Assembly (NCBI GenBank): GCA_944739405.2
Contig: OX123193.2
Coordinates: forward strand, 24,417,516 to 24,481,515
Direction: 5' to 3'
DNA length: 64,000 bases
Source: Euclidia mi
Lineage: Eukaryota > Arthropoda > Insecta > Lepidoptera > Erebidae
Part shown: positions 42,421-54,300 of the stretch, one piece after another
How positions within the stretch are numbered: position 1 is the stretch's first letter
How the letters are laid out: the number at the start of each line of letters is the position of its first letter
Notes under the pieces: model-generated
Seen by the model: only the letters and a program-made list of their open reading frames with translations
Database searches by the model: none
What the model was told of the DNA's origin: nothing
Program-made: the position numbers and the translations under genes

Positions 42421-43906
42421 AGGGTCATTTCGCCTGTTCGCGTCCATCCCCCTATTCGCGTCCATTTTACGGACCTCCCTTTAAAAATTCTCGAAAATAA
42501 GTATACTAACACACTAATCAAATGAAAAGTCAGTATCGCCAATACCTCTACGTATAAGAGACACGCACAAATAGACAAAAGTTCCGTGCGCCCAGCACGT
42601 CCTGTTTAAAAAAATTAGTTAATCTCGGTTGTTCAACAAAAGAGTGCAGATGCGCGGGATATAAATAAAAAAATAGTGTGCAGCGGCGTGTTTGACGGTA
42701 AGTATTTTATTGTTTTATATGAATTTTAGGATCCATAGCTGTTTCTAGACATTAATAATGAAAAGACGAATAGTATGAATTATGAATTAGCTTATTTTTT
42801 TTATAGTTAACAATAAAAATAAGGTGGACGCGAATTACACCACCGAATTTATAAAACTTCCACTTTGCGTCCACAATGGACGCGAACTCGTCTATTTATG
42901 ATTTCTTTAGTTGCTTATTTCTATGTGATTAAAATATGAGAGAGAAATTGGGATTTTGTTTATTTTAACATTAATAGTATGCAATTGTAATGACCAATTT
43001 GCGTCCACATTATTATGATTGTAATAAAAGATACAATCGATATAATAATCGATCACAAGTGGACGCAAACTATACCTGCAAGGGATAATATTATAGCAAA
43101 TTGCGTCCATATTTTCATGAAATAGAAATAATCGCATAAATACATTCTATATATATATTTTTTTTTATAATTTAAAATGCATTTTCGGTTAAGACTGAGT
43201 TTAAAATTGAATTATTACATTTAATTTCTTTTATTCCATATTTTTTCTATTCAAGATGAGTTCTTAGGAGACAAGAAAGAAGAAGGAAAAAAAATACAAA
43301 AGATGATTAAATAAAGAAAGCGTTTTGTGATATTCGTGAGAAGAAGAAATCGATAAGACAAATATGTACATAATTATGTAAAAAATATGCTATTCCGAAG
43401 ACCACAATATTGGACAACATGTATCGTTATTTTTTTTATCTTGATTTTAAGTTCCATCGATGTTGAGAACAATAAATAGTTATTTATAGTTTCTTTAAAG
43501 TGATTTAATAATGATAATAATGTAGATTTTTTATAAATTTAATCTTAAATATAGAAATTGTTAAAAGCCAATCTTTCTTTAGATTGTCTTAACAATATCA
43601 CCCTTATATGAAGGATTATAAGGCTGATATTGTTAAGACTAAGCTGGTGGACGCAAACTGGTCCACAGGTGGACGCAATTTGGATCTTTTGGACGCAAAC
43701 TGGGTAAAATGCCATATTTTGAAGTTTGTCTATTTAAAAAAAAAACACAACAAGTTTCGAACAAAACTGAAAGTTATTATTAAACTAGACTATATAATGA
43801 ACGCATTACATGCATTTTTCATTGAATCAATTTGCTGGAACATTTTTATTTTCTCCTTCAAACTTGCCAACTGCACTAAATGGACGCGAACAGGCGAAAT
43901 GATCCT
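42421..43906. mobile_element. TIR element with twelve GGACGCRAA/TGCGTCC motifs
   Basis: 27-bp ends: AGGGTCATTTCGCCTGTTCG-CGTCCAT at 42421-42447 and its complement at 43880-43906 with one or two mismatches. Inside, the 8-10-bp word GTGGACGCRAA occurs in both orientations near 42440, 42458, 42824, 42866, 42878, 43000, 43060, 43102, 43647, 43670, 43691 and 43882. There is no transposase; the few short open frames lack domains. It begins right after the CTAGT end of a Helitron. Superfamily not recognised. Confidence 0.75.
43585..43651. repeat. Hairpin inside the TIR element
   Basis: GTCTTAACAATATCA (from 43586) and TGATATTGTTAAGAC pair perfectly; the loop contains CCTTATA and TATAAGG, which pair too. 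Confidence 0.8.
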
Positions 43907-43921
43907 AATACATATAATAAA

Positions 43922-44096
43922 CTAGTGGATAACCGCGTCTACGCCCGATTTAACCTTTTATTCACGATCCCGTAGGAATTTCGGGAAATCCCTCGGACCC
44001 CAAACATACATGTCAAGTTTCAGCTTTTTACACCCAATAGTTCCGACTGTGCGTCGTCTGCCAGTCAGTCAGTAACGCAAGAATGTTAAACATACA
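43922..44096 (-). mobile_element. Short Helitron, copy 5 (diverged)
   Basis: CTAG at 43922, CGATCCCGTAGGAATTTCGG, CACCCAATAGTTCCGACTGT and CAGTCAGTCAGTAACGCAAG as in the other copies, with about 30 bp missing in the middle and a decayed 5' end. Confidence 0.7.
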
Positions 44097-44099
44097 GAT

Positions 44100-45300
44100 T
44101 ATGGACATGGTTTATTATAAACCATCACATGATTCGACGATCCTCTCTTTATCAAATAGATTTCAAGAGTGACTCCTCACTTCATTGAGTTATTTAAAAT
44201 ATGTATATGCGATTTTACCAGTGATGCCTACATTATTCATTTGGTAGCAAAACTAGTACCTAAGTATTATTTGCAGGAGTGACGTTTATTCAAAGCGATT
44301 GCAATATTTACAATGCGCTGAATCACAATAAGACTGTATAGAAACAGTTCTCTTCATATTTTTTATCACTTTCATCATTTAATATTTAATATACGACTTG
44401 GTTACTAATCATTATTATCGACGTAATCTGTACAGTCAGCAAATAATTTCACTAATCCGTATTCTGAGATCAACACTTTGATACTTCTGTTACTTATAAA
44501 GCTGAAGATTATTAGTATAGATTCCTAATTTTACAGGGAGAGTAACTGGAATGGCACGTCAGTAGCTAAAATCCCTTTACTTATCGGAAGTAGCCCGATA
44601 CAAAAAATAAATTTATTTTGCTTGGATGGATGGATCCTCAGATTTTATAATCTGAGGATGGATCGATGTTTCTACGATGCCGCAACACCAGCTGTACGCG
44701 CAATTCAGGAACTCTAGTTTTTTAATGAGTGAAGTTTTTGGTTCCATAAACCGCAGAGAACAAAGTACAGTATTATTAAGCTACGTTTGCGTATAGACCG
44801 CCTTGTGAAGATCGAGCCCAGTCAAACAAAACAAGGTCAGTGTCCTTGACCATCGTGTGAGAGAGACAGATATGCGCGTCAGCACTACACCGCAAGTCTG
44901 TCACACAAACATAAGTTATCCAAACCTACAATAACAATTAAATAACATATCGCATACCAATATTATGTAGCAGAATTTATAGCGAGATAAAACAGCTCCT
45001 GATAACATTGTGACAATTATATCACCGTTAAATACAGTTTACTCGTTAGGTACCTATATAGATACTGCGGCATAATGTTCAAAGTGTTGTAATGTTATGA
45101 CGATCATCAGTAAACCAAACGCTCCGCTCGTGTTGACATGCGAAGTATCACTACTGTGTTAAAATAAAAATATTAAAACGAATTACATACTTCGCATATA
45201 AATAAATGTCGCCGTGTCATAATAGTTGATTGTTATGTAAAATAATTCTAACCAACCGTGGTGCATTTGGCAATAGTTTTGTGAATTTTTATTATTGTTT
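44100..45300. other. 5' flank of gene B
   Basis: AT-rich, no gene. A short perfect hairpin (ATCCTCAGATT ... AATCTGAGGAT) lies at 44635-44661. The promoter and 5' UTR of gene B must be here, but no element is clear enough to mark. Confidence 0.4.
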
Positions 45301-45323
45301 GTTGTTCGTTTTAGAAGTGAACT

Positions 45324-48300
45324 ATGATTATAAACAATGTGGTGACATCTGGGCCGGCTCTGCCTGTGCCCGGACACTTGTCTTTCGGACAATATGTTAT
45401 AGACAAAATGCGAGCAATATGTGAAGTCGGAGACCCCGTCGCCTTGGTGAGATGATACTGTTGTTATTTATTTAGTTACTGATAAGATACAGCTAATTAT
45501 ACCTACCGGTAATGAGTATGTTAATTTATATCGAGCTCGTGTTTACGTCGCGTACGCAGAGCGGGTTTTATGAAGTTAAATGCTTTTATAATTAAGTACC
45601 TATCTACTGCTACACAACAAAGGAGGAAATAGTAACGTTTATTAGTAATGTTATTGTAGTTCGCCATTCTATAAGTTTGATATTTGATCCATATTATTTT
45701 ATTGAATAACTTGGTCGTAATTAATTATAATGTAGCTTCTGTGGTACCTACATATGTTTGTGATAGTGTTTGCTAACAATCAAACTACGGTGCGGTTTTA
45801 TATCCCGGTTACGTAAAATAAAGTAAATTTTTCTATCACGAACTTCTTAATCTTCATATCACTCTAGAGACGTCCACTGCTAGATATAGATTCTCCACAC
45901 AGACCGATCTGAACCACCCGCATCCAACCGCTTCCCACGATCTTAACCAGATCCTCGGTCCACCTTGCGGGACGCCTACCCCTGCTGCGTGGTTTGGGTC
46001 ACACTCCAGATCACATTATAAAAAAAAAACACAAAACATTATTCTTACAAGCTAATATTAGTAGTAACAGTTATCTATATTTCTTAATCTAACATTTGTG
46101 CCACAGGCTTGTGTAGCCGTAGCCAATGTCCTAGTATCGGACTGTCCCACCGGTCTGTTATAGTGTTGAGGATGCTGTTGGTGCTACCGCGTAAGCTGTG
46201 CATGATCGAGGCGCATCTTTTTCTTAAGATTGCATGGAAGTTATCTACTGCCGCTTCGACAAACATGCCAGATGCACTACAGTAGCGCGGCAGACCCATC
46301 AGCATCCTAAACGCGTTATTATACTGTACGCGTAGGGCGCTGTATGACCTCTGCGTGTAGTTAACCCAATGCCCATAGACTGCAAGTGTAGAAGGACTGG
46401 CAGTACGCTTTAAAGAGCGTTGCCTTCACTTGTTTCGTGCATCGTGCAAATCTACGGGCCAACATATTGCATCGGACAGCCAGCACCCTACGCTCACGCT
46501 CAATATCTGAGTCATGTTTAAGGTCTTCAGAGACCCAGTTACCCAGATACTTAAAACTCGTTACCCGTTTTAGTGGACTACCATAAAGTTTTACCTACTT
46601 GCGGTAAGTCTGAGTAAAATTTTGTTCCAGCTTTAAACACAAGGTTTTCACACACTTTTTACAATATTGTATCTGAGTCCATGGGCTTCTGCATACCTCT
46701 CACACAGACCAAGCAGTCTCACCATAGCGCTTATTGATGGGCACAGCAACACCATATCACCACAATAATATTATTCAGGCAAATGCCGTCTACGTGACAG
46801 CCTAGATATTGCTAACCTCAACAAACAGCTGATTAACGTATAGGCTGAAAAGCCTGTAAATTAATAAATATAATAAAGCTATTATGAATGTAGAGGAAGC
46901 GAGTGAGGTTCGTAAGGATAGAAGCAAGTGGCGTTCCGTTGTGTCTGCCTACCCCGACGGGAAAAAGGCGTGAATATATGTATGTATGTTGTGTTTATTA
47001 TGTTCCTATACACGTATAGTCGAGAACTAATAGGAACGTGATACCATCTCGTTTAACTTAAACTATCGGCTTTAATAGAGGTGTTAAGTAGGAGCCCATA
47101 TGGGTATATAGGGAAGCCTAGATGGGTTATAAGAGAACCCTATCGCCATTCTTCAACGAGGATCTATTTGGACTGTACTTATAATTCAAAGTTCATTTAG
47201 ATTAGGATTAGATTAGGATACGCCTATTAGATTAGCTTAGCTTAGCATTTATCTTAGATAAACAATGGAATGTGTATTTTCAGCGTGCTGTATTTAAACT
47301 ACGTATGTACCTAGTCACATACCTGTCTACTTATTGAAAAAACTTCTCAATTTAATAAGTGTAGATCTTCTTATAATAATTATCGTCATAATATCCATCA
47401 TCATAAAAAGCGGCGATAGCCCAGTGGTGTACCTACGTAACGGACTGCCGAGACGATGGTCTCGGGTTCGATCCCCAGGTACCCCGGGCACACACCTCTT
47501 TTCGAAGTTATGTGTGTATTTAAAATGTTAATTATCGCTCGCTTAATAATGTGCCCGGTAGATGGCAATAGGCTCGCCCCCTATTATATTGGGACCAAAA
47601 CATAACTAGCGAAGTGTGGGTGTGTAATACACCTCTGCCTACCCCTTCGGAGATAAAGGTGTGAAGTTATGCTATGTCATAATATTAGGTATTCATCCGG
47701 TATACTTATAAGCAGTTACAGAGCACTAAAAACATTAAGGAGAATTCTCTGACACGCAGAATGCCTCACGATGGATACCTTTACCGCTTAGCAAATAAAT
47801 AACAAGGTAATTACTTACCTAGATTACCTACTTTAAATGCCAGTGCTGCTGCTACCGTTACAAAATAACGTCACATCCTAATGTATACAATAAATATCTT
47901 ATACATATACTAGACGATGCCCGCGGTTACACCCGCGTTATTTAAGGCTACTGCTCCGCTCGCGTCGCTCATAGCGTGATGTTATATAGCCTATAGCCTT
48001 CCTCGATAAATGGACTATCTAACACTGAAAGAATTTTTCAAATCGGACCCGCCCTGTATCCCTAGGAAAATAAAGAAAACATGAGGTAGGAAAGGTGACT
48101 TTCACCCACTGTTCAATGAAAAATTAGGTAAACGATTGGTTCAAATCGCAGCACTTAATTTTTTCTGTTACCTCTCATGGCCCTTCCAATCTTGCGATTA
48201 CGAATAAGTATAACGTACCGTTAAGGTAACGTCTGTAATGTTCTCGAAAGACATGTGAAGTCTGCCAACCCGCACTTGGCCAGCGTGGTGGACTATGGCC

Positions 48301-51300
48301 TTACCCTTCTCATGGTGAGAAGAGGCCGTGCCCAGCAGCGAGACAGTTTATATACAGGGCCGATGATGCGACGATATAACGTACCGAGTCTCGAGAGAAG
48401 TGCACCTAACTTGAGTGGGCTCTAGCAGGTGCTTTCAGGTTGAATTTCTTATACAAATAAAATACTCAATACAAATTTAGGTTCACCGTTTATCTCATGG
48501 AACAGAGAGAAGTGCCCTGTCTTCTATGCTTCATCCCATTTAATAATCTGAACGTAGACGCAGGCGTAAATGTTTACGTCAACTTCCTATGAGGTAGTGA
48601 GGAGTGGTTTTGTCCCGAACTATTTGGTTCTTTCATACTGTAAAGATATTGGAATTAGAAGAAAACAGTTTCCCGCAGTCACTCTCCTTTTACTCCTTCA
48701 CATCTTCCGTCGCTTGTAAAAATGCTACCCAAATATACAAATCTTTCAACTCGTTCTACATTTTCATCTTCAATCGTATTATTACACTCAGTCAAACTTT
48801 CATCCTTCTCAACCACCATCACGTTCGTCTTTCTTGCATTAACTTTCATACCTTTCGCTTTAAAACTGTCGTTCATGCAGTACATCATTTGTTGCAACTC
48901 ATTCGCCGATGATGCAAGAATGACTTGATCATCGGCGTACACCATATCGATCCCGCATTAATTTCACTCATATCTTTCAAGCAGCTATCCATGAATTCTT
49001 GAATAAGTTGAACAACCAGGGCAAGGCTGCACACCCCTGTCTAACACCTTTAGGGATGTCAAACCAATCCGTATAGGCACCATCAATCCGGACACTTAGG
49101 TACTATAAAATCTTAGATGCTACGAATATATTTATAAAAAGGTAACGGATTTGAACATTATAAGAGGAAGTATATGTGCTCATAACAACGCCAAGATTTC
49201 GATAAGCTTTACTCACAACTATGTGTACATAAGTATATCATATCCATTAAATTATCAATTTAAAAATTCAAAATGTCTCAACCTCGACTGCATTTCGTGG
49301 GTGTCGTAAGAGGCGATCAAGGTCAATAGACGAAGCACTGAGTAGCTTTTAAATTTTTTTTTTTAATTCAAACTAATCATTAACAATTTTTACATTGTTT
49401 GAATGTATAGTTATATAAATATTTAGGCAGTGACACATTGTGAAGAGACGGAAAACTCGGAGTCTACCCTGTAATAAACCTCCTGGCCAGAGCGTGCTAT
49501 AGTAAGCGAAATCCTCCTATTATCTCACTGTGCAACAAAAATAAATGCCAAACGTACAGGCGTCCTTGCCTGTACGTTTTGGCGGCCTCGGCGTTCGCAA
49601 AATTTCCGATGTTAGCCTACCAGCATTCCTGTCCTCGGTCCACAGCACTGCAGAATTGACCAGGAAAATCTTAGCACCAACACTGGTCGATTCTGAGGTG
49701 CCGTGTAAGACCGATGCCATGAATGCTTGGAGAAGTGCCTGTCCAAGCACTGAGTTACCCCGAGACCTATCCTCTCTGAGGCAGTGGGATGGACCGCTTT
49801 GCAGCAGAATACGAGAAAATCTTCTTAGCACATCGTCTAATGCTGCAGAGCGTGCTCGTCTACTGGCTGTGGGAGAGTGGGAGTCGGGCCTCTGGCTTCA
49901 AGCACTGCCATCGTGGACGATAGGACCTTCCGCATCGCCTCTTGCCTCCGTTTAGGCGCGACATGTGTTTCTTCACATCGCTGTCACTGTGGAGAGGCTG
50001 TCCACAGCCTTGGTCACCATGGCCTGTCATGCAGCAGGAGCGCAGGTCGTATTTCACGACACGGCAACCTTAATGACATTCTTCGTCGGGCTCTCTTGTC
50101 ACCGCTGGCATTCCAGCCCACCTTGAACCTCAGGGCCTGGTACGCGACGACGGCAAAAGACCAGACGGTATGTCTTTACTGCCATGGAAGTTGGGTAGGC
50201 CTTTGGTATGGGGCGCAACGTGCGTCGATACCCTCGCGCCATCACATCTTCCTAGCACAGCGGGTTGTGCGGGCGCTGCTGCTGCTACAGCGGAGACCCT
50301 CAAACGGCGCAAATACGCAAACCTAGTAGGGGATTACGTATTTGAGCCGTTTGGGGTCGAAACGTTGGGGCCATGGGGTCCAAGTGCGAGATCTCTTTTT
50401 AGAGACCTCGCAAAGAGACTGGTCGACGCCTCGCGTGACCAGAAGGCTGGGATGTATTTGGCCCAGAAGTTCAGTATCGCCATACAACGTGGCAATGCTG
50501 CCAGCGTTCTGGGCACGCTTCCAGTTGACGGCGATGTGGACGAATTTCATGATGCCCTCTAAATTATATTTTTTTCTCTTTCTGTATATATTTATTTCTA
50601 TGTTCTGTATATATTTCTTTGTATAGTAATTTTAGAACTAGTTACTTTTTCTTTATACCTATTTTAATTTTAAGACATATTTAAGTTACTTGAAATATTT
50701 AAGTTATTATAAAATAAATAGTTTCCATCCACTGTGCAACTGTAAATTAAATTAGGAGAGGCTAGTCTGCGAAAGGCTCTGAGGAAGGTACATACATACA
50801 TACCTATCTATATGTTACAAAAATTGCATAGAAGACATGCTCTCAATGTAATTAATAAGCAATACATTTGAAGACTTACTTATACGTATATGCGACTGGA
50901 ATCTAGTAGCTACTGCTTAAACATAGAAATCATTGCTGCACAATTGTATTATTCTACATAGAATAAGAGTATAAATGCCATATTAAGAGTAGTAAAGCAG
51001 GTACTTTAAATATTAATATAACAAAAGTAACAGCTTAAACATCTTTCAGTAATCGCTCATTAAACTTTCGCTATTTGTAAACATCATACAACATTATTTA
51101 ACGGGTTTTAATAGCGTAAAATTAACTTATTTAAGATATAAATACCTATTATTTCCGATGTTTCATCCGTCTTGCACCGGTCGTGGTGGCGGAGGGATAT
51201 GTGGTGCTCGCCAGTCCCTCCGCTCAATAATGTTGTATCATCTTTCAGTAATTATCATCTTTATGTTTATTTTATTGAGAGGCTGATTAAAATGTCTATT

Positions 51301-54300
51301 GTGTGCCTACTACAGATATGGTTTTGTTTACTTGATGATAATAACTTTATCTACTGCTAGGTATGATGTGATAGGAATAGGAATGTAGCTCAAACAATAG
51401 TATGAATGTTTTAGATTTTTTGTTATATTTTTTCCGCTTACATTAGGTATATAGCTACACCTAAATCTTTGTAAACACAATATATATCTATTGGTTAAAA
51501 CCATACCCACAAAAAATGGTGCGTTAGTTTTAAAGTTTCTCACGTTAAGACAGACAAACAAGACGACAATTAAAAATGTATAATAATTTAATAGATACTT
51601 AACTGAAATGTTATTGAGATTAGGTAGATAACGATAAATATATTAGTAAAGCAAAAAACACAAGCAAAGCAGCATGGCAATTATTTTTTTATGAGCCTGT
51701 AACGTCCCACTGCAGGGCAAAGGCCTCCCCATTCTTCTTCCACAAGTCCCTATCTTCTCCCTCCTGGAACCAATCCTTTTTGAAGGAGTCTAGTTCATCC
51801 CGCCATCGCCGTCTTGGCCTGCCGCGATGTCGTCTGCCGTTTGAGGGGGTCCATACAGTTGTTAATTTGGCCCATTTGTCATCTGACATGCGACAGGTAT
51901 GTCCTGCCCAGCTCCATTTTAGCGTGGCAGCTTTTTGAGTGACATCCGCGATGTTTGTGATGGAACGGATAGTTGTATTCCTTATCCGGTCTGTCAATTT
52001 GAGACCCAGAATACTCCGTTCCATCGGTCTTTGGCACACCTCGAGCGTGGATCTCTGTTCTTTTGTTAAGGACCAAGTTTGACAGCCATATGTGAGGATG
52101 GGGAGAATGCACACGTCCATGATCTGCCTCTTAAGGGAAAGAGGAAGATTGCCCTTCATCAGATCTTTCATGGCCCAGCATGGCAAATAATTAATGAAAA
52201 TTTTAACCATTCCACAAGTAACACTGAAATTGACACCATTAAAATTGACAATTATTCTTATAAGGACCCAAAAATAATATACGACCTATTCAATGATAAC
52301 TATTACATTTCTCTGACTAATAATGATACCAAAATTACCGACATGCAAGGGACTAGTAACATTTCACAAAACCCAAACACCATTTTCCTTACACCAATAG
52401 ATAAAGCAGATGTATATAAAATAATACAAACGTTAAATAATACCAACTCAACTGGTTACGATGAAGTTAATACGAACTTAATAAAAAAATGTGCAGTAAT
52501 ATTAGCTACACCATTAACACATATAATCAATTTATCCCTCTCAGAAGGTGTATTCCCGTCACGCCTTAAGATTTCCGTAATTAGGCCTTTATATAAAAAA
52601 CGAGACAAAACAGACATGAGCAATTATCGACCAATCACCCTTATCCCAGTACTATCAAAAATCTTTGAGAGAGTCATGTACTACAAATTAGAAAATTTCC
52701 TATCTTCAAACAATATATTAAAAAACGAACAGTTTGGATTTAGAAAAAATAGTGCAGCTACCTTGACATGCTTCTCGTTAGTGAAACATATAACTTAAAG
52801 TCTAAATGCACGAAAAAAAAATAGCTTGCATATTGGTAGTCATGTCGAAAGCATTCGACTTTGTATGCCATGAAACACTCTTATCTAAACTCTCTTGCTA
52901 TGGTATAAGGGGAAACGCCTACAATTGGATCAGAAGCTATCTCAGTGAATGATCACAATGCGTTGAAATAATTGAAACGAACAAATCTGAACAAAAAGTA
53001 TTTAGATCTGACTATCGACAAAACAACTATGGAACTCCTCAAGGTGGTATTTTATCCCCGTTACTCTTCCTACTTTATATTAATGACCTTCCCGACTCTA
53101 TAAAAAATTACTGCATTTTGTTCGCTGACGACATTACAATAATCATAAAAAGTGACAATGACATGAATTTAAAAGATGATATTAACCTAGCCCTTGCCAG
53201 TACCACCTCATGGTTGGAACAGAAGAATCTTAGGATAAACATGACTAAAACCAAAATAATACAATTTCAGACAATTAACTCTAATATTCCAAAACTTGAC
53301 ATACAACATAACAATTATCACCTGACCGACACAAAGGAATGCGTATTCTTAGGTATCACTTTGGACAAATATTGTAATTGGAAAGCCCACATAGAAAATA
53401 TATTAAATAGAATAGACTGTTTTGTTTTTATTTTAACTAGAATTCGACAAACTGTAAACATAGACTGCGCTAAAACTACCTATCATGCTTATATCTCTTC
53501 CGTATATGGCCTAATAATCTGGGGCAATTCAGTAGATAGCTAAAGACTATTTTTGGCCTAAATAAAAATGTATACGAGCCATGTGTGGAGCTGATTTCTT
53601 AGATAGCTGTAGAAGAATTTTTTTAAAATATCAGATCCTTCCATTATCCTTCTTGTACATTTTAGAAATTTGTTTGTTTGTAAAGAAACACCCAGAGCTG
53701 TTAGAGAAATTCGGCAATTAGGAAACCAGCCGTACACGACACAACAAAGGCAAATTGCGATTACCACAAATAAGATTAGATATACTTATTAGAAGCAGTT
53801 ATTGTATGTCCATCCAAATATTTAATAATCTACCAAACAATATTAGCACATTTAAAAAATGTGGGTGCATAGGGTTCCCACCAAGAACTTAGGGTCCCAA
53901 GCCAACCTTACCTGCTAGTGGTGCACCTGCCGATCAACGGACGAGGCTCTGGCAAACAAAATATACCGATAAGCGGCAATAGGCTCGCCACCTATTACGT
54001 GGGATCAAAACACTGGCGAAAAGTGGGCGTTTAATATGCCTCTGCCTACCTCTTCGGGGAAACAGGCGTGAGTCTATGTATGTATGTAAATAATGTATGT
54101 TTAAACTATTATTAAGCAAAAAATATTGTAGCATTAAGGAATACTTAGACGATAAGAATATAACTACAACCTGACTCTACTAATTAATATATTTACACGC
54201 CATAAATGGCAGGATATGCTGGATATATGTATTTCGTTTATAAGAACCTTGTACCATATTCTAGTAAATAAAGTATATTTAATTTCATTTCATTTCAACG

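Larger units (their letters stand above)
51560..54180 (+). pseudogene. Jockey-like reverse transcriptase, plus strand, in intron 1 of gene B
   Basis: Plus-strand pieces: DKYISKAKNTSKAAW before the RTE insertion and QIINENFNHSTSNTEIDTIK after it; then TGYDEVNTNLIKKCAVILAT, LYKKRDKTDMSNYRPITLIP, FGFRKNSAATLTCFSLVKHI; after a stop VVMSKAFDFVCHETLLSKLS (motif A); then NNYGTPQGGILSPLLFLLYI (motif B), ILFADDITIIIKSDNDMNLK (motif C, FADD), ECVFLGITLDKYCNWKAHIE and SVYGLIIWGNSVDS. The C-terminal tail runs in broken frames to 53860 and resumes after the SINE at 53866-54092. Several stops. Oriented like gene B, it would be part of its primary transcript. Confidence 0.8.
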
